Part shown: piece by piece, positions 35,871 to 48,077 of the stretch
Layout: the number at the start of each line of letters is the position of its first letter
Numbering within the stretch: the stretch's first letter is position 1
Assembly: GCA_012845835.1 (NCBI GenBank)
Contig: JABAKD010000017.1
Location: 6,317,151-6,381,150, forward strand
Direction of reading: 5' to 3'
DNA: 64,000 nt
From: Undaria pinnatifida
Lineage: Eukaryota > Sar > Phaeophyceae > Laminariales > Alariaceae
The notes under the pieces: model-generated
Database searches by the model: none
Seen by the model: the letters and a program-made list of their open reading frames with translations, nothing else
Told to the model about the DNA's origin: nothing
Program-made: the position numbers and the translations under genes

Positions 35871-38811
35871 AGGAGATCTCAAGACGGACACTCTATGTGT
35901 AGGATGCCGACGGTTACAGAGGCGGTATTGCATACATGGACACTAGACGAAGGCATGCGCGGTAATTTTAGTTCCCATCTCTCCATCTCCTTTCGTTTTG
36001 TCTGAGGTGCGGGTTCGCGCGTTCCTGGCGCATGTGTAAGGTGCGTGTGGCTTTTTCACATGACCAAACTTCCTGCTGCCGTTTTACGATGCATTTCCAT
36101 CTACTGAGGTGATTGAGACCACACGAGCCGTCTACACTTCTTTGTGGCCGGAAAAAAACGGAGATCCTGGATGTGATTGAGGGTTTTTATATATATATAT
36201 AGAATGGCATTCAGTGGCAAGGACACACAGACAGGAATACCAGCTGCGGGGGTCGTTTGATTTCAAAACGTGTTCGCCCGCTTAGTCCCACCAAATTGTA
36301 CATCGGTTTAGTGTTTACACTTCTACATTGAACTAGTTTCGAAACGATAGTACTTGTTGCGGGGAAGGCTTTTATTTCGCAAATGGGCCCATACGACGGT
36401 AGGTCGGGAGAAGCGTCGTTCGGGTTTTCCCAAATGAGGAACTACCGAGGTCGCCCACATCCCGCTTGTGATAACCGTGAAACTGGTTATACGGTGAACT
36501 GTTCCGATGGCCAGACACAGCACGAAATGATTTTCATTCAAGATTTTAAGGGCAACTGAAAACGATGGATAAGGCTTCGAGGGATATACGGCCCAGCATC
36601 ACTCTCAGACTAAGTGCTTTGGGCCCCCAAACCCACCGCCACTCTTCACGCAACAGGAGCATCAACCACGCCGTAGGAGATAAAAACAAGGCTAATTGTG
36701 TATGTCCCATTGATGCGTCGGAAGGTATACAACTGTTTCGCCCACGTTCCACACACGCCAATACGGCTTAAGCCAACACGCCCCCGTGTAATGCCGTGTA
36801 ATGCCCTGCGCAAAAAAGCAGCATACTCTGGCAGGAAGCACGCAAACCATTGAAAAACGGGCCGGCCCATCCATGGAAGACCGCCTAACGCCCAGACCGA
36901 CTCCTGTCGGGTGCTTGGTACCGTCCCCGAAACAGAATCTCGATGCTGGTGCTTGGTCTTGGTTGATGTCTGCGACACTGAATACCCACAAGGAAGAGCT
37001 CTAGTCTACAAGTAATTTTCTTCGCTCTCCTCACGCCATCGCATCGCCACAACCTTATCCATTATTGTAAGAGAGGATGTAATAACTCTGGAATGAATGA
37101 TTTTTAAGATACATCAAAGATAACGCAAACTGAAACAAAAGGTTACACCCGAACTGAAGAAAATACTACACCGCACATCCAGAGCCAAAAACAAAAAATC
37201 ATCTCCGCGGTTTGTGGTCACCACGCGCGTTAATGAATAGTGTATTGACGGTCATGCACCGAGTCAACATGCACACGTAAGGTGAAATGTACCAGGTATA
37301 CGTTCGATACAATTTGAACCACAATGGTTGGTACTGTCCTAGACAAACCAACCTAAACAATCGTGTTACGTGTCCCCTTTTCACGCCTGCACCAATCAAA
37401 CAAAAAGAAACGGCGAGATAATATGCATGGTCACCGCATATGCTTACAGCTACAATGAGAAGCTAACAGAGCAATCTGGCAATACGACAACAAAATCTTC
37501 CCATGGGTTCACGACGCTCGCCACACACGTTGTGCATATAACCCGCAACAAAAGTAATCATCGAAATCTCGCAGGAAACCACCAACCCCAGCTACCGAGA
37601 AATATCGACCCCAAACAATTTCCAGACGTCTACGACATGTACGTTCGCCAGAACAGTCACGGCAACTGACACGCCGTTGTTTTTGCCCGCCTTGACATTC
37701 AGCAGGGGCTTAAAACGACCACAGGCCCCCCCGTGGATGCACCAAGCAACAAGGGGATGTTCGGGGTTGGAACGGTAAGGCGTCACGAATGCCATTTGTG
37801 GCGAAGCCATACATTCACCCCTAAATCACCACTCACTGAAGCACAGCGGCCGTCAGCACTAACCGAACATGTTGATGTTCCTTAACGACTAAAAGTACCC
37901 CGAAGCATAACGATTCGCGGTCGACCTATCCTTCGAACCGACTCACACATGTCAATACACGACGACGTACGCACCTACGGGTCAGCGACCGTTCCGGTGC
38001 GGCGCTCGAGAGATGAATGGCTCGTTCTAAAACTCAACCAGCAAAAGGGAAAAATTAGTCGTTCGCGGGAAACCCCTATGTACCGACCCATCAAACCACG
38101 GCCATAATTCACCACGAAATCAGGGATGGCGGTTAACGCTCGCCCGAGCCGACTGTGTTCTGATACCCTAACGGTTCAAAAATATAACAAAATAGAATTA
38201 CAGTTAGTCGTTCCAACGAGCATAACGTGTGGAAATTCCATACGCCACGGACCGCACCGGAATGGTGAAACGTGCGAGACTGAGGGAGGGTCTCGTTTGT
38301 CTCCCACTACCCCACGCTTCGCCACCGTCTTCACGTCCACCGTCCAGGTTAGACACGTGTGGAAAAATCACCTTCGAAACACATGAAGCACCGCGTCACA
38401 CTGTGGGTTTCATAGACCACCCAGACACCGATTCCGAGGGATATTGTTAAGATACATGGCGATATACGAACCAAAAAGGCTTAGGCATTCAACGACCCAT
38501 GCTGCAACAAGCAGACAACATAAGGCTACAACCACACATGCTGAAACATGCAGACAGCATCTCAGTAACATCACGTTTTTCGTTGTGGATATGTCCCCTC
38601 AGAATAAATTGTTCGACTTACATGTGCGACTTACATGTGCTGCCGCTACCGCAATGCGTGTCCGTCATTCCAAGTACTATTCCAGAAACTGGTCCGATCG
38701 GTGGGCATGTTGTGACACAACAACTTGGTGGACGTCCAGTGTGACGTTGGAGCAGTGGGTGCTAACCGCACCCAAAACCGGCAAGGCTATGACCATGAAC
38801 ACATGTTCGCT
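35871..38811. other. Intergenic between convergent genes 2 and 3
   Basis: Short overlapping open frames without recognisable domains, one (TA)n run near 36189-36201, and a tgtaccaggtata motif at 37289. Nothing else seen. Confidence 0.4.
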
Positions 38812-39713
38812 TTAGTGGAGCAGCGCAAAGTCGGTGCCCAGAGCATCCGAGACGCGGTAGTCCTCAGCACCTCCACGGAACGCGTCGAACCCTTCCATGA
38901 TCTCGACGCCGTTTTCGTCCACCACTACACGAGCAGTCTCGCCCAGGATGCCAGAAAGTTTCTCGTTGTCGATGTCCAGACCCTGGAGGCCGACGTCCAT
39001 CTGCCAAAAGTCGAGCCCAGGCAAGACGCGGCCATCCGAAGTCTGCTCCCCCTCGACCTGGTACCCGAACCCGCTGTTCAAGCGCAAGGTGACAGTGGGC
39101 CCCACGATCTTGAATACCGCGTGTGCGGATTGCACGGCGGCGAGTCCGTGCTGAGCGATGTAACGCGCGCACCACCCTGGGGCGGCCATCTCGGCGAAAC
39201 CCAGCACCCAGTCCTCGAAGTTCTCCCCGCGAAGATCCCTCCCACCCTGCAGCATTTCCGCGTACATGCTGGCCCAGAGCTTGTCAGCTCCGAATTGCCG
39301 GCACTCCACCGGTAGGTTCGAGGCGGAGATCTCGATACCATCGTACACCAGGACATCCCTCGTGGGGACGAGGAGATGCTCGGCGTCCTCTCCGTTCGCG
39401 ACAGCACGCAGCCCACCGTCGGCGAGGCAAGGCGAGACCCCGGCTTGACATCCGTCCGTGTGGATGGTGTAAGGGTCTTTTACCTCCACCACAAGGGAAT
39501 TGCCTTCCGAAATGAAGCTTACCCCCGTGACCAGCTGGCGGTCGGGGAATTCCACGGGCAGGGGAGCAGTGAGGCGGACATTGACGTGGAGATTTGCGTC
39601 TTCGTCGGCGATCAGGCAGTACCAGCCGCCGTCGACGCCGGACCAATCGATTTTTTGGCCGCGCAGGCCCTGCATGTGCGGGTCTCCGCACAAGCTGCTT
39701 CCGCTTGAGCATG
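38812..39713 (-). CDS. Gene 3 exon 3 (VWD/root-cap-like domain)
   Basis: Starts after TCTGCAG and ends at TAA 38814-38812. It carries C-G-D-P-H-M-Q-G-L, W-S-G-V-D-G-G-W-Y-C, N-L-H-V-N-V-R-L and V-E-C-R-Q-F-G. Length equals gene 2 exon 3 exactly (902 nt), which argues for purifying selection on the reading frame. Confidence 0.9.
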
Positions 39714-42700
39714 CTGCAGATCAAAGTGCAAACCAGTACGAATTAAATTCAAAGTGCATAGCAGTAGGGATAAAAATGTAAGTACGAAATAGGACGCTGT
39801 CTGAATATTTTAGCTTCCTTCGCAGTGCGATTCAATCACGGCACGAGATGCTTTACCGTGATAACGCGGCATGATTTATCAGTGCGAAAGGACGTCATGT
39901 GATCGACTGATCGGCGGGCGGGCGGGCGGGCGGGCGGGCGGATGTTCTTGGGTCGCGTGCTACGGTTGAAGAGATGAAGGCCCCCGTAGGATGGATACCA
40001 CCGTTTTCATACAGGATCAGAGTCACTCGCACGAGCGACTCCGCGCCTAACGGACGCGAAGACGCTAGGCGGTTGCTTTGGACGCAGAAGATCATATCAT
40101 TCCAGTGCGGATTGCTGTCGCCAAAATGAAATCAGCTCGGAGGATTAGAATCGCATCCCAAAAAGGAGCCGGGCGGAGGTCACTCGCGCTAGCGACCTCG
40201 AGCTGCTGCCAACATAATGCGATAAGTATTACTCCTCTATGCCGTAGCCCTGGTTACGAGTACCCTTTTAGTGGAACCGGTATGTTAGTTTTGAGGGGCG
40301 GCTGCTGTAGATGTCGTTGGCTACGTTTTGTCGGATGATCAACCATGACGCGTGTCTCAGTGGGTTGTGCACCTGTGTATCCGAAGCTCATGCCGTCAGG
40401 GCTCAAACTTCGATTGGGAAAATATTTGAACAGTTTCACTAATGAACTACTCAACGGCGTAGGTACACCCCTCAATTAGGACAACTGATGCTATTGCAAA
40501 AGTTTTCGACGTCAAATTAGATTCGTTCTATGTGTGTGGAGGGGTCCTGAGTACGAAAAGCTTTGTTCGGAACACAGCATCGGTGGCGGACGCATGCGCA
40601 ACCATTGTCCAAGTCGATCGGCAGCAGGCAGGCTTCAACACACATGCTAAACGTGTTCGTGGCCAGCTGTGGTAAGGGGCGTGGAGAAATGGCTCGTACC
40701 TAGGTGATGTACTGGCTGAGATCTCCCGTTTCTCTCTACCACGCACATCGTCGTTCGACGTTAAAATATCAACACATCTACACTAACCACTTCATACCTG
40801 AAGAGTCTTTGTCAAGGGGTTCGCCCAGGTGTCGGGGCGCAAGGGAGTGGTTGCCGAACATGTTCGAGAGCAAGAGAGGAGGTCAAACGAAGCGTTGTCA
40901 GATGGGCATGATTGTGACCGTGTGGCTATCAAATAGCTAACATGGGGCAAATTTTTGTTGACCAACACCACGGCACTTTTTTGTTATCAGTCGTTTCTTT
41001 GAAGGGTCTAGAGCAGCACCACGCTCAGCATGGTCTACGCATGTTGTGTACTCCTAGTATCGCAAACTCGGAGACATGCACCACCTCAGTAGTACGGGCT
41101 TCTTCGCGTGGAAGGACGCCGCAATCGCATATATGTACATAGGGTTCGACCCCGGCTGGGTCACAAAATGTCGCAACATCAACGGTGTGTCACGCCGCTT
41201 TACAAGGTGGGCGCAAGAATTAGCTGCCATGTGCGTCATCGTTGGGTGTTGGGAAACGACACGCTCGTCGAAAACACGAAACGTGAAACAACAACGTGTA
41301 AGAGTATGTGACTTCGGAGAGGTATATTTTGTTTTCCGTTCTCAGCTGAGGGCGTGGTCGGTTTGTAACGATTTTTTCTACACCATTTCTGATATCGCTC
41401 CATCTCGCTTAATGCATGAGGTGGAAACATGGTTTACACCTTTGAAGCCGATTGATACAGGCCAATAGGCAACGACGGTCGCGATCTTATCAAGCCACTA
41501 GAGAGAAAGCTTGAGATATTTCGAGATATTTAACGTCAAGCCCCACGCTTGCCTCACGGCTTCCTGAGTTCTAGTTTGAACGCACCTCCTACACCAGCAG
41601 CTCTGGTTGCTCGATGTGGTCAATATGCGGTAACCGCCAAAATATTCATTTTTTTTCGTGATTTGTTGCGTGTGGTGCCTAACGTGGCATTCGCCACCAA
41701 AAAAAGCCCGACGAAACACTTGTTACGGTCGATAGCGAGAAACACCACGCCAACACAGACTCACAGCAACACTCGTCTCCGTTGCTGTCCATCGAACACG
41801 CCCCCATGACCAATTTTCCCGACGAATAGTACCTGCACCCCTGCAAGTATATCGGAGGGGGCAGAACGGCCATATATTCAGCATTTATCTTCCTCTAACA
41901 CGCTAGGTAGACTCGCCCGCTTCGCTCATGTGTACCCCGCCTCGCCCGTCGTCAAAATAACGTGTTTCAGCCACAAACAACTCTGCGTATATTATATACA
42001 CTACCTAGTCTACATTGACAACATAAAAAAGTATTGTCGTAGGCAAAAGTGCAAGTGCCCAGGTAATTCATCGCTGATAGTCAACACAAATATCACCACA
42101 ATGAACTACGACTGTGTAATAGTCCTGCTGGACTTCAGTATATCACTATGCATAGACACTGCTGCTGGCAATACTTCAACAATTATCTTTATAAGTACGC
42201 ACGACATCTACGTGGAACAATCAGATTAAGGCCAGCGCGTGGACCATGGGCTAGATGCTACGTTCCAGCACACGTACGTGGGAGTCTTTTTTCGTCCTGT
42301 GGGAGATGGACCTTTTTTCTTGTTTCTAAGATACCGGCCTCCCACTACTGGTGCTTGGGAGCACCACCGTCCCCACTGCCGCACTCCTCTGACCTTTACT
42401 ACCGCACGTACTGCTGCACTGCCGTACTGCTGCCCTCTATTCATTTTGTTTTATTAGTACAGTAGTGACTACGGTTTAGGAGACTTTTTGTAAGAGAAAG
42501 TACGGTTCGAAGAGAATTTTCGGGCTGGTACCGATCAAAATCGATTCAAGACAATATTTATTATAAAAAATGAAAATACACTCCAGCTAGCTGTGAGATC
42601 GAAGATTTGTCGAAACTCATCTTTGCAAGCTGTGCATGCGATACTCCAATCGCGCGTATTACGAGCTGTGTGTCCTCATTAAGGATATAATATTTGGGCT

Positions 42701-44004
42701 GTTTCAGTGAAATTCTCTTAATTCGTAACCCCGCCATACTCAGAAGTAGCAAAAAACATTCAGTCAACCCCACGACGTCGCAGAGAAGGGCCACATACGT
42801 GCCCGACGTATCCTACCGCCTTCGCAAGGCTAAGCTAGCTTGGATGAGTGCCCGTCGGTGGAGAGAAACAAAGCAGACGTGCACGGGATACTTTTTTCAG
42901 TAGTATGTAGCGGTTCACCAGGGAGGCCGAGAGAGACGAGTCGTCGGCTTGCTGCGCTTCGGTTGACTTTTAGCGCGTTCGTTCTTTAGCACCTACCTGC
43001 AGTCAGTAGTAGCTAGTAGTGTGTTTTAGCTTTTTCCCGGTGAACCATTTCAAAGGTTGTTACATGTATGTATAGTCCTCTAGACTATATATTATAAAAA
43101 TTGAAATACACTCCAGCTGTGAGATCGCATAAATTGTCGAAACTCATCTTTGCAAGCTGTGTGTGGTGCTCCGATCGCGCGTATTACGGGTCGTTTGTCC
43201 TCATTAGGATACAGATCGTATAGCCAACATATCATATTTACGATATTCGCCGCCCATAACGTTTCCTTTGTGTAATACATACCCAGGCTTTTCCATCGCA
43301 CAGGGACCCGACGAAACATCGACTTGCTGCTGCTAACGAATACCCCGGTCTTTGACTATAGCTATTCCCTACTTGTTCATGGCACATGCCCCCAGACTCT
43401 CCGTTTTCAGCCCTCTCAAATCAAGAGACCAAACGTGTAGACTAGAGGTCGAGCCCGCGGCCGAAATGCCACGGGGCCCACAAACAACATGGATACGTAA
43501 AACAATCCGAAAAATACCGAGCCGTTATAAAAATTTTGTTATGTGCAATTACCTTCACGTCTACCCACAGCAGTGGCTTCAACAAATAATAGTTCAATGG
43601 TTTGGTGCATCTATTCTTCGCTTGTTGATATTTTGATGCTTGTACTTGAGTGTTGTGCTGTATACGCCTATCCCTAATTGTTAATAGTCTAACTAAAACG
43701 GAACAAATGTATGCACGATAGGATAGGAGGTTGCCTGCTACCCCATAACATCACATGCCAAGCATTTCCATACGTCTGCTTGCGCACACGTCTCAACTGT
43801 GTATACGTTACTGGCACGGCGGAAAGCGGGTCGGGTTAGGTTGGAATGTAGGCATCGCAGTCAGACACGTTTGCTCACATCTCCAGTGCCTGAGCCTCTG
43901 CATGCCGCTACTTGACGCTCCTTCATGCTTGTCCCAGACACTTGATGCGAGAAGGGGAGGACCACCAGTAGCCCGACCGCAGCTATCCCCGAGGTGTACC
44001 CCAT
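38812..44004 (-). CDS. Gene 3: secreted cysteine-rich VWD/root-cap-like protein, three exons, 367 aa
   Basis: The predicted mRNA joins 44004-43879, 41840-41765 and 39713-38812 (minus strand), 1104 nt. Introns are 2038 and 2051 nt with donors GTGAGC and GTGAGT and acceptors ACTTGCAG and TCTGCAG; phases 0 and 1. The product has a signal peptide, the four-cysteine module and the GDPH domain with the canonical C-G-D-P-H spelling. The 12 family cysteines are present. Intron 1 holds two truncated family C elements, and intron 2 holds a family B element and a GCGG microsatellite. The gene is tail-to-tail with gene 2 (6.9 kb apart), and the decayed gene 4 lies beyond its 5' end in the opposite direction. 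Confidence 0.82.
39913..39942 (+). repeat. (GCGG)n microsatellite
   Basis: About seven units of gcgg in gene 3 intron 2. Confidence 0.95.
39960..40253. mobile_element. Family B element in gene 3 intron 2
   Basis: Palindrome forms gagtcactcgcacgagcgactc at 40019-40041 and aggtcactcgcgctagcgacct at 40177-40198; right end ctctatgccgtagccctgg. Confidence 0.7.
41765..41840 (-). CDS. Gene 3 exon 2 (four-cysteine module)
   Basis: Twenty-five codons plus one base between ATACTTGCAG and GTGAGTCTG. It starts G-C-R-Y-Y, has A-C-S-M-D in the middle and ends G-D-E-C-C. The final T joins CA of exon 3 to give Ser. It is the most diverged of the three modules yet keeps all four cysteines and the M-D and G-D pairs. 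Confidence 0.8.
42556..42692 (-). mobile_element. Family C end fragment in gene 3 intron 1
   Basis: ttataaaaaatgaaaataca, tgtgagatcgaagattt, and gtcctcattaaggatata at the break. Confidence 0.8.
43090..43212 (-). mobile_element. Family C end fragment in gene 3 intron 1
   Basis: ttataaaaattgaaatacac, tgtgagatcg, gtgctccgatcgcgcg and a break at gtcctcattaggata, nearly the same break point as the copy at 42556. Confidence 0.8.
43879..44004 (-). CDS. Gene 3 exon 1 (signal peptide)
   Basis: Forty-two codons starting M-G-Y-T-S-G-I and ending T-G-D before GTGAGC. Hydrophobic core at about residues 7-18. The frame is open further upstream into a family C element, but the start at 44004 aligns with the starts of genes 1 and 2. 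Confidence 0.78.
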
Positions 44005-44124
44005 TCTGATGGGTCTCGATGTCACCTTCTTATTTTTGTGGTGAAAGAGTACACGCGCCGACTGAATCTTGAACGATGGGCAACTTTTCCGATGAAGGAC
44101 AGATAAACGCCGTAAACAGTGGAC

Positions 44125-44945
44125 AATACAATACAAACAAAAGTACACTCCAGCTGTGAGATCGATGATTTCGTCGAAAATCATATTTATTTGCAAGCTG
44201 TGGGAGATTCTCCGATCGCGCGGACTACTGGATATGATGTGTCGCTATTCAGGATTTACGGTCAACTACTTCCCTGAGAACTACCGTGTAGCTTGTACCA
44301 GAGTCAAGAGGGTGATGTTAGTCAGTCTGTGCGCGGAAATTACAAAACCCGTTTTTGAGGGGGACAGAATCTGACAGCTGTGGAAGGAAATGCATCAGTT
44401 TATCAAGTGAATCCTGTAAGTCGTATAACCGGTGAGGGGAGGGGGGAGTTTTGAAGGACGTGGGGGGCTGGGTTTGAGCAAGAGGGGGCGGCGGGGGGGG
44501 GCGGCAGGGGAGGCAGGGGGGCGGGGGGGGGCGGAGCAACTCAATCTGTGCGCGGAAACTATAAATCTTTCAAGGGGACAAATATGTCGGTTGTGGGCGG
44601 AATGCATCAGTTTATCATGTATATCCTGTGAGTCGTACAGCCAGTGAGGAGAGTGCGGAGTGTTCGAGGTGGTTATTTGTTGTTTTTGAGGGGGGGGGGG
44701 GGGGGGTGGTTCGGAGCTACGGCATGGATTGCTAGACAGGTAATGAGGCGTGATATCAACTGCCTGGTAGTGTTTATCACTCTGGCAGATTTTGATTTGT
44801 GGTGGGGCGTTTAAATATGAGGGAGCGCGGGAAAAAAACTGGGGAGGGAGGGGGGGGGGGGAAAGAATTGGAGCTACGGCATGGATATCTAGAACAATAA
44901 CGAGGTGATGCCAACTGCCTGGAAGTGTTTATTACTCTTGTACGG
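44125..44945 (-). mobile_element. Family C element with long G tracts
   Basis: Full-length order in reverse: agtacactccagctgtgaga, tctccgatcgcgcg, agagggtgatgttagtc, ctgtgcgcggaaattac, G tracts at about 44440-44535, 44690-44706 and 44845-44862. Its far end holds a 158-bp direct duplication marked by gagctacggcatggat at 44714 and 44872. Confidence 0.8.
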
Positions 44946-46009
44946 CACGGGTATGCGTTCGAAGTATAAAAACAATAACATCCCCATTCATTGGAGGAAT
45001 ACGAAAATTATTTCAAATTGTTTGGGCAACGTTATGATGAAACTTTACCAATCGGAGTCGCCGGTCGATCTGGTCTTCGTGTCAACCGTGTTCACGGTCG
45101 AGGAGTGTACGCGCACGAACACAACCGGAGACGAACGCCGTCTATACGGTGCACCCCGCCACTGCAGGAAGGGCGGCCGAGGCGAATGCTAACGGCAACG
45201 CACGTATGTCGAAACCGCTGCCACGCCCGAGATACCCACCATGTTTCCGATGGAGTGGGACATTGGACAAAATGTGTAAATCGAGAAAGTTCACCTGGCC
45301 CACTTGGACTTCCAGTAATATGAAATGTAAACACTGCCCAAAACATCGTGTTTAGTCCGTAGAACGCTAACTCTTATGTTTAGCCTGAAACCCGACCGTG
45401 GAACCTACTATCAACATCACCTCTTGTTAAAAATATAACTGGAAAATCTGTTCTAGAAACTAGGTATATTGTCAGTCAGGGGGGGGCGGGGATTGTGATA
45501 GCGTATTGCTTTCACCTTCCCGTAAACGAACTCGTGCAAGTCTTACGTGCATCGACACGATTTGTCACTAGGTGGCAAATGAAACAACCTTTTTGACGCA
45601 CCGATATCGAAACACCTGCGTGTAGTAGGCCCCTGATGTCGACCGGGCTTGGCACCGCCAGCTGAAGGTCAGAACTTGGGGAGATGAGAGAATGGACGCC
45701 TTGTGCCAGACCTTCTTAACGATGGCAGCTGTTTGACAATGGACGGCTGTGGGTGTGTGCCAGTAGTCCTTGGTGTCTGCCCGAAAACCCAGAGGGTGGA
45801 GACAACACAAGAAGTATAAAGTGCCGTGACGGTGCGACGAAGGATGGGTGTTATGTAGCCGCCGCCGGGATATTGATAGTTCTCCGCGCGTTCGATGAAC
45901 GCGTAACATTGCTGATGGAGTCCCAGTCATTCTCGGACTTCTCTCGGACTGAAGGTGTCACTTAGATGGCATTCCAGACCCCGTTGTGACTTTGGGCACT
46001 GGGTCACGC
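44946..46009. other. No gene recognised
   Basis: Several open frames of 70-120 codons overlap on both strands (44991-45323, 45568-45930). None has a recognised domain or a partner elsewhere in the window. Confidence 0.4.
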
Positions 46010-46220
46010 GTATTGTCTATGACATAGACTATGGCATAGTCTATGACATAGACTATGACATAGTCTATGATATAGTCTATGACATAGTCTATGATATAGT
46101 CTATGACATAGTCTATGACATAGTCTATGGCATAGTCTATGACATAGTCTACGACATAGTCTATGGCATAGTCAATGACATAGTCTATGACATAGTCTAT
46201 GACATAGTCTATGACATAGG
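46010..46220 (+). repeat. 12-bp minisatellite (TATGACATAGTC)n
   Basis: About 17 units of tatgacatagtc with a few gaca/ggca and tagtc/agact variants. Both half-units (catagtctatg, ctatgacatag) are nearly self-complementary. Both strands stay open in frame. Confidence 0.95.
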
Positions 46221-46372
46221 ATTCGCGCGTTAAAGTGTGTTGCAACTGGTGTTTTGACATACTCGGAATGAAAGGTGTCTGTTAGATCGGAAGGCTGAGG
46301 TTTCTCGCGGTAATATATTTTGTAGGAGGTTTTTTCACTAGACCAATTATGCGATACCTCCCTAAAACCGGG

Positions 46373-46612
46373 GATATTCTTCAACGAACGTTTCATGGCT
46401 GCTCGACACAAGAAAGGATACAATTGAAACACAAAGGATTAATACATTTTCTTTTGTGAAACGTGCTATCGATCGATCAACGTCAATGTTTCGAGAGACA
46501 CCATATCTCAGGGGATACAACCGGGAGCTGGTTTTGACACCGGCGATTTCGTTAAAGAAACGTTGGGGGGGAGGTGCCCGAGAACGACTCACTAGCCCCC
46601 TCCAATTTAGTA
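46373..46612 (+). repeat. Family F repeat, copy 2
   Basis: Matches 11330-11560 over ttcttcaacgaacgtttcat, gggagctggttttgacaccg and gcgatttcgttaaagaaa. Confidence 0.65.
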
Positions 46613-48077
46613 TGAGGCGTCTCGTGCGTGAACGTCGTTGTAAGTAAATGTCTTGAATTAGATTGAAAGCAAGTAATCCCCCCTCCCCACACCGTTTGAT
46701 ATTGTTAATATATCCGTTGTCTCCGTCGATATCGTCTGCCTCAAATACGGCAAAACATTCCACCTACGTGTCTCCAGATAGCACGTGCTGATTAATGTTT
46801 ATCTCCCCTTACCCCATCTAAATATATGGCACTATAGTCTGAATGTACATGGATAGGGGTATCTTGTACGTATTTGTGGATTGTATCGCCTCGGTCGACG
46901 ACGGACAATTATATAATAATGTAACGAGTTCCTGTAGATTTTTTTGTCCATCCCATTTACTATATTAGCGCATTTTGTTTCTCCTGCTCCGTCCCTGGAA
47001 GCAAGTCAGACCCGAGGTCACCAAGCAGGCTTTTCTCCCCCCCCCTCCCCCTAATACGGTGCGAATCCGCGCCGTAGTTCTTATCTAGATTAAAACTTGG
47101 ATACTTTCCTCCCCCGTCGATCCCCCGTCGAATTGTGCAGAAGAGCGTTTTTTTTTCATTTCGTGACGGCAATAATATACCTTCGAACCTGGAGGTGAGC
47201 TAGCTGCCTGTATACAATTTTTTCATATCCAAATGTTTTAAGTTCCTTTCCAAGCTATTCGATTGCTCCGTCTCCACAGTACACAGTTTAAATGCTATTA
47301 AAATGCTCAATACCTGATTTCCTTACAGCGGGCCGTAAATATATGCGCGTCGTGCACTCACTTGTCACCATTCCCAGGTGTCCTACTGTATAGCTGGATG
47401 CCAGGTTCATGCGAGAATCCCAACGGACCCGTGCGAATATTGTGGAATACTACTAGTGTTATACCGCACCACCATGGTTAATTATGGATAAGTATACCTA
47501 TGGTCGGATTGCGTGACAGGGCCTCCTATTTAAGCAAGTGGCTAGTACTACAAACATGTGTCTGGTACAAGTAGGGATAAGAGTACTACTCGATGTCGGG
47601 GGCAATCCTCTAGAATCTTTTTCCATCATCAGCAAAGTTTGGTTTGTACATTCCTTTTGCTCGCGGGCTATCTTCACAAAATTTACTGTACGCAATACGA
47701 GACCATAATCCTACAGAATCAACAGGAGGTGTGTATATCAAACGAAGTTGCATGCACATGCACGCTGAACTGCAAGCCCTTCGTTCATCTTTCGGCTTTG
47801 GGTGTGTAATAAATGCACCGCACAACAAAGGAGGGGGGTTGTGTTGGACGGCATGATGCCAATTTTGCCTTGCTTACACGGATATTCTGCGAAAAAAAAA
47901 TGTAAGAATATCGTTACACCCGTACCCGCTAATAAACATGTTAAAAACAAAGTGGCTAGTTGTGTGCACACCCTTCATTACGCACCCACATCAAACCTGA
48001 CAAGAATTTATCGAGATGGGCCTTGCAGTAACGGAGTGGCTTCCGGATGAAGATGTTAGTAAATTGATACGCACTAG
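46613..48077. other. No gene recognised
   Basis: Contains a C/CT run near 47036-47051. Open frames up to 83 codons (47558-47809, plus) show nothing recognisable. Confidence 0.4.

Noticed and set aside
41095-41165. tRNA-like B box (gggttcgaccccgg)
   Set aside because: The T-arm does not pair properly and no A box is present.
44991-45323. Open frame with H-G-R-G-V-Y and R-R-M-L-T, faintly PARP-like
   Set aside because: Only two short motifs, no catalytic context, and opposing frames are equally open.
45753-45880. Possible exon 2 for gene 4 (K-C-R-D-G-A-T-K-D-G-C-Y)
   Set aside because: Spacing does not match the module, the C-C end is missing and no acceptor or GTGAGT donor flanks it.
46010-46230. 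Repetitive I-V-Y-D / V-I-D-Y proteins on both strands
   Set aside because: A consequence of a 12-bp repeat without stops; no start context or flanking coding sequence.
48010-48056. Possible exon 1 of gene 4 ending P-C-S-N-G-V-A-S-G
   Set aside because: No hydrophobic signal sequence precedes it and the donor would be gttagt with a stop at the expected Asp.
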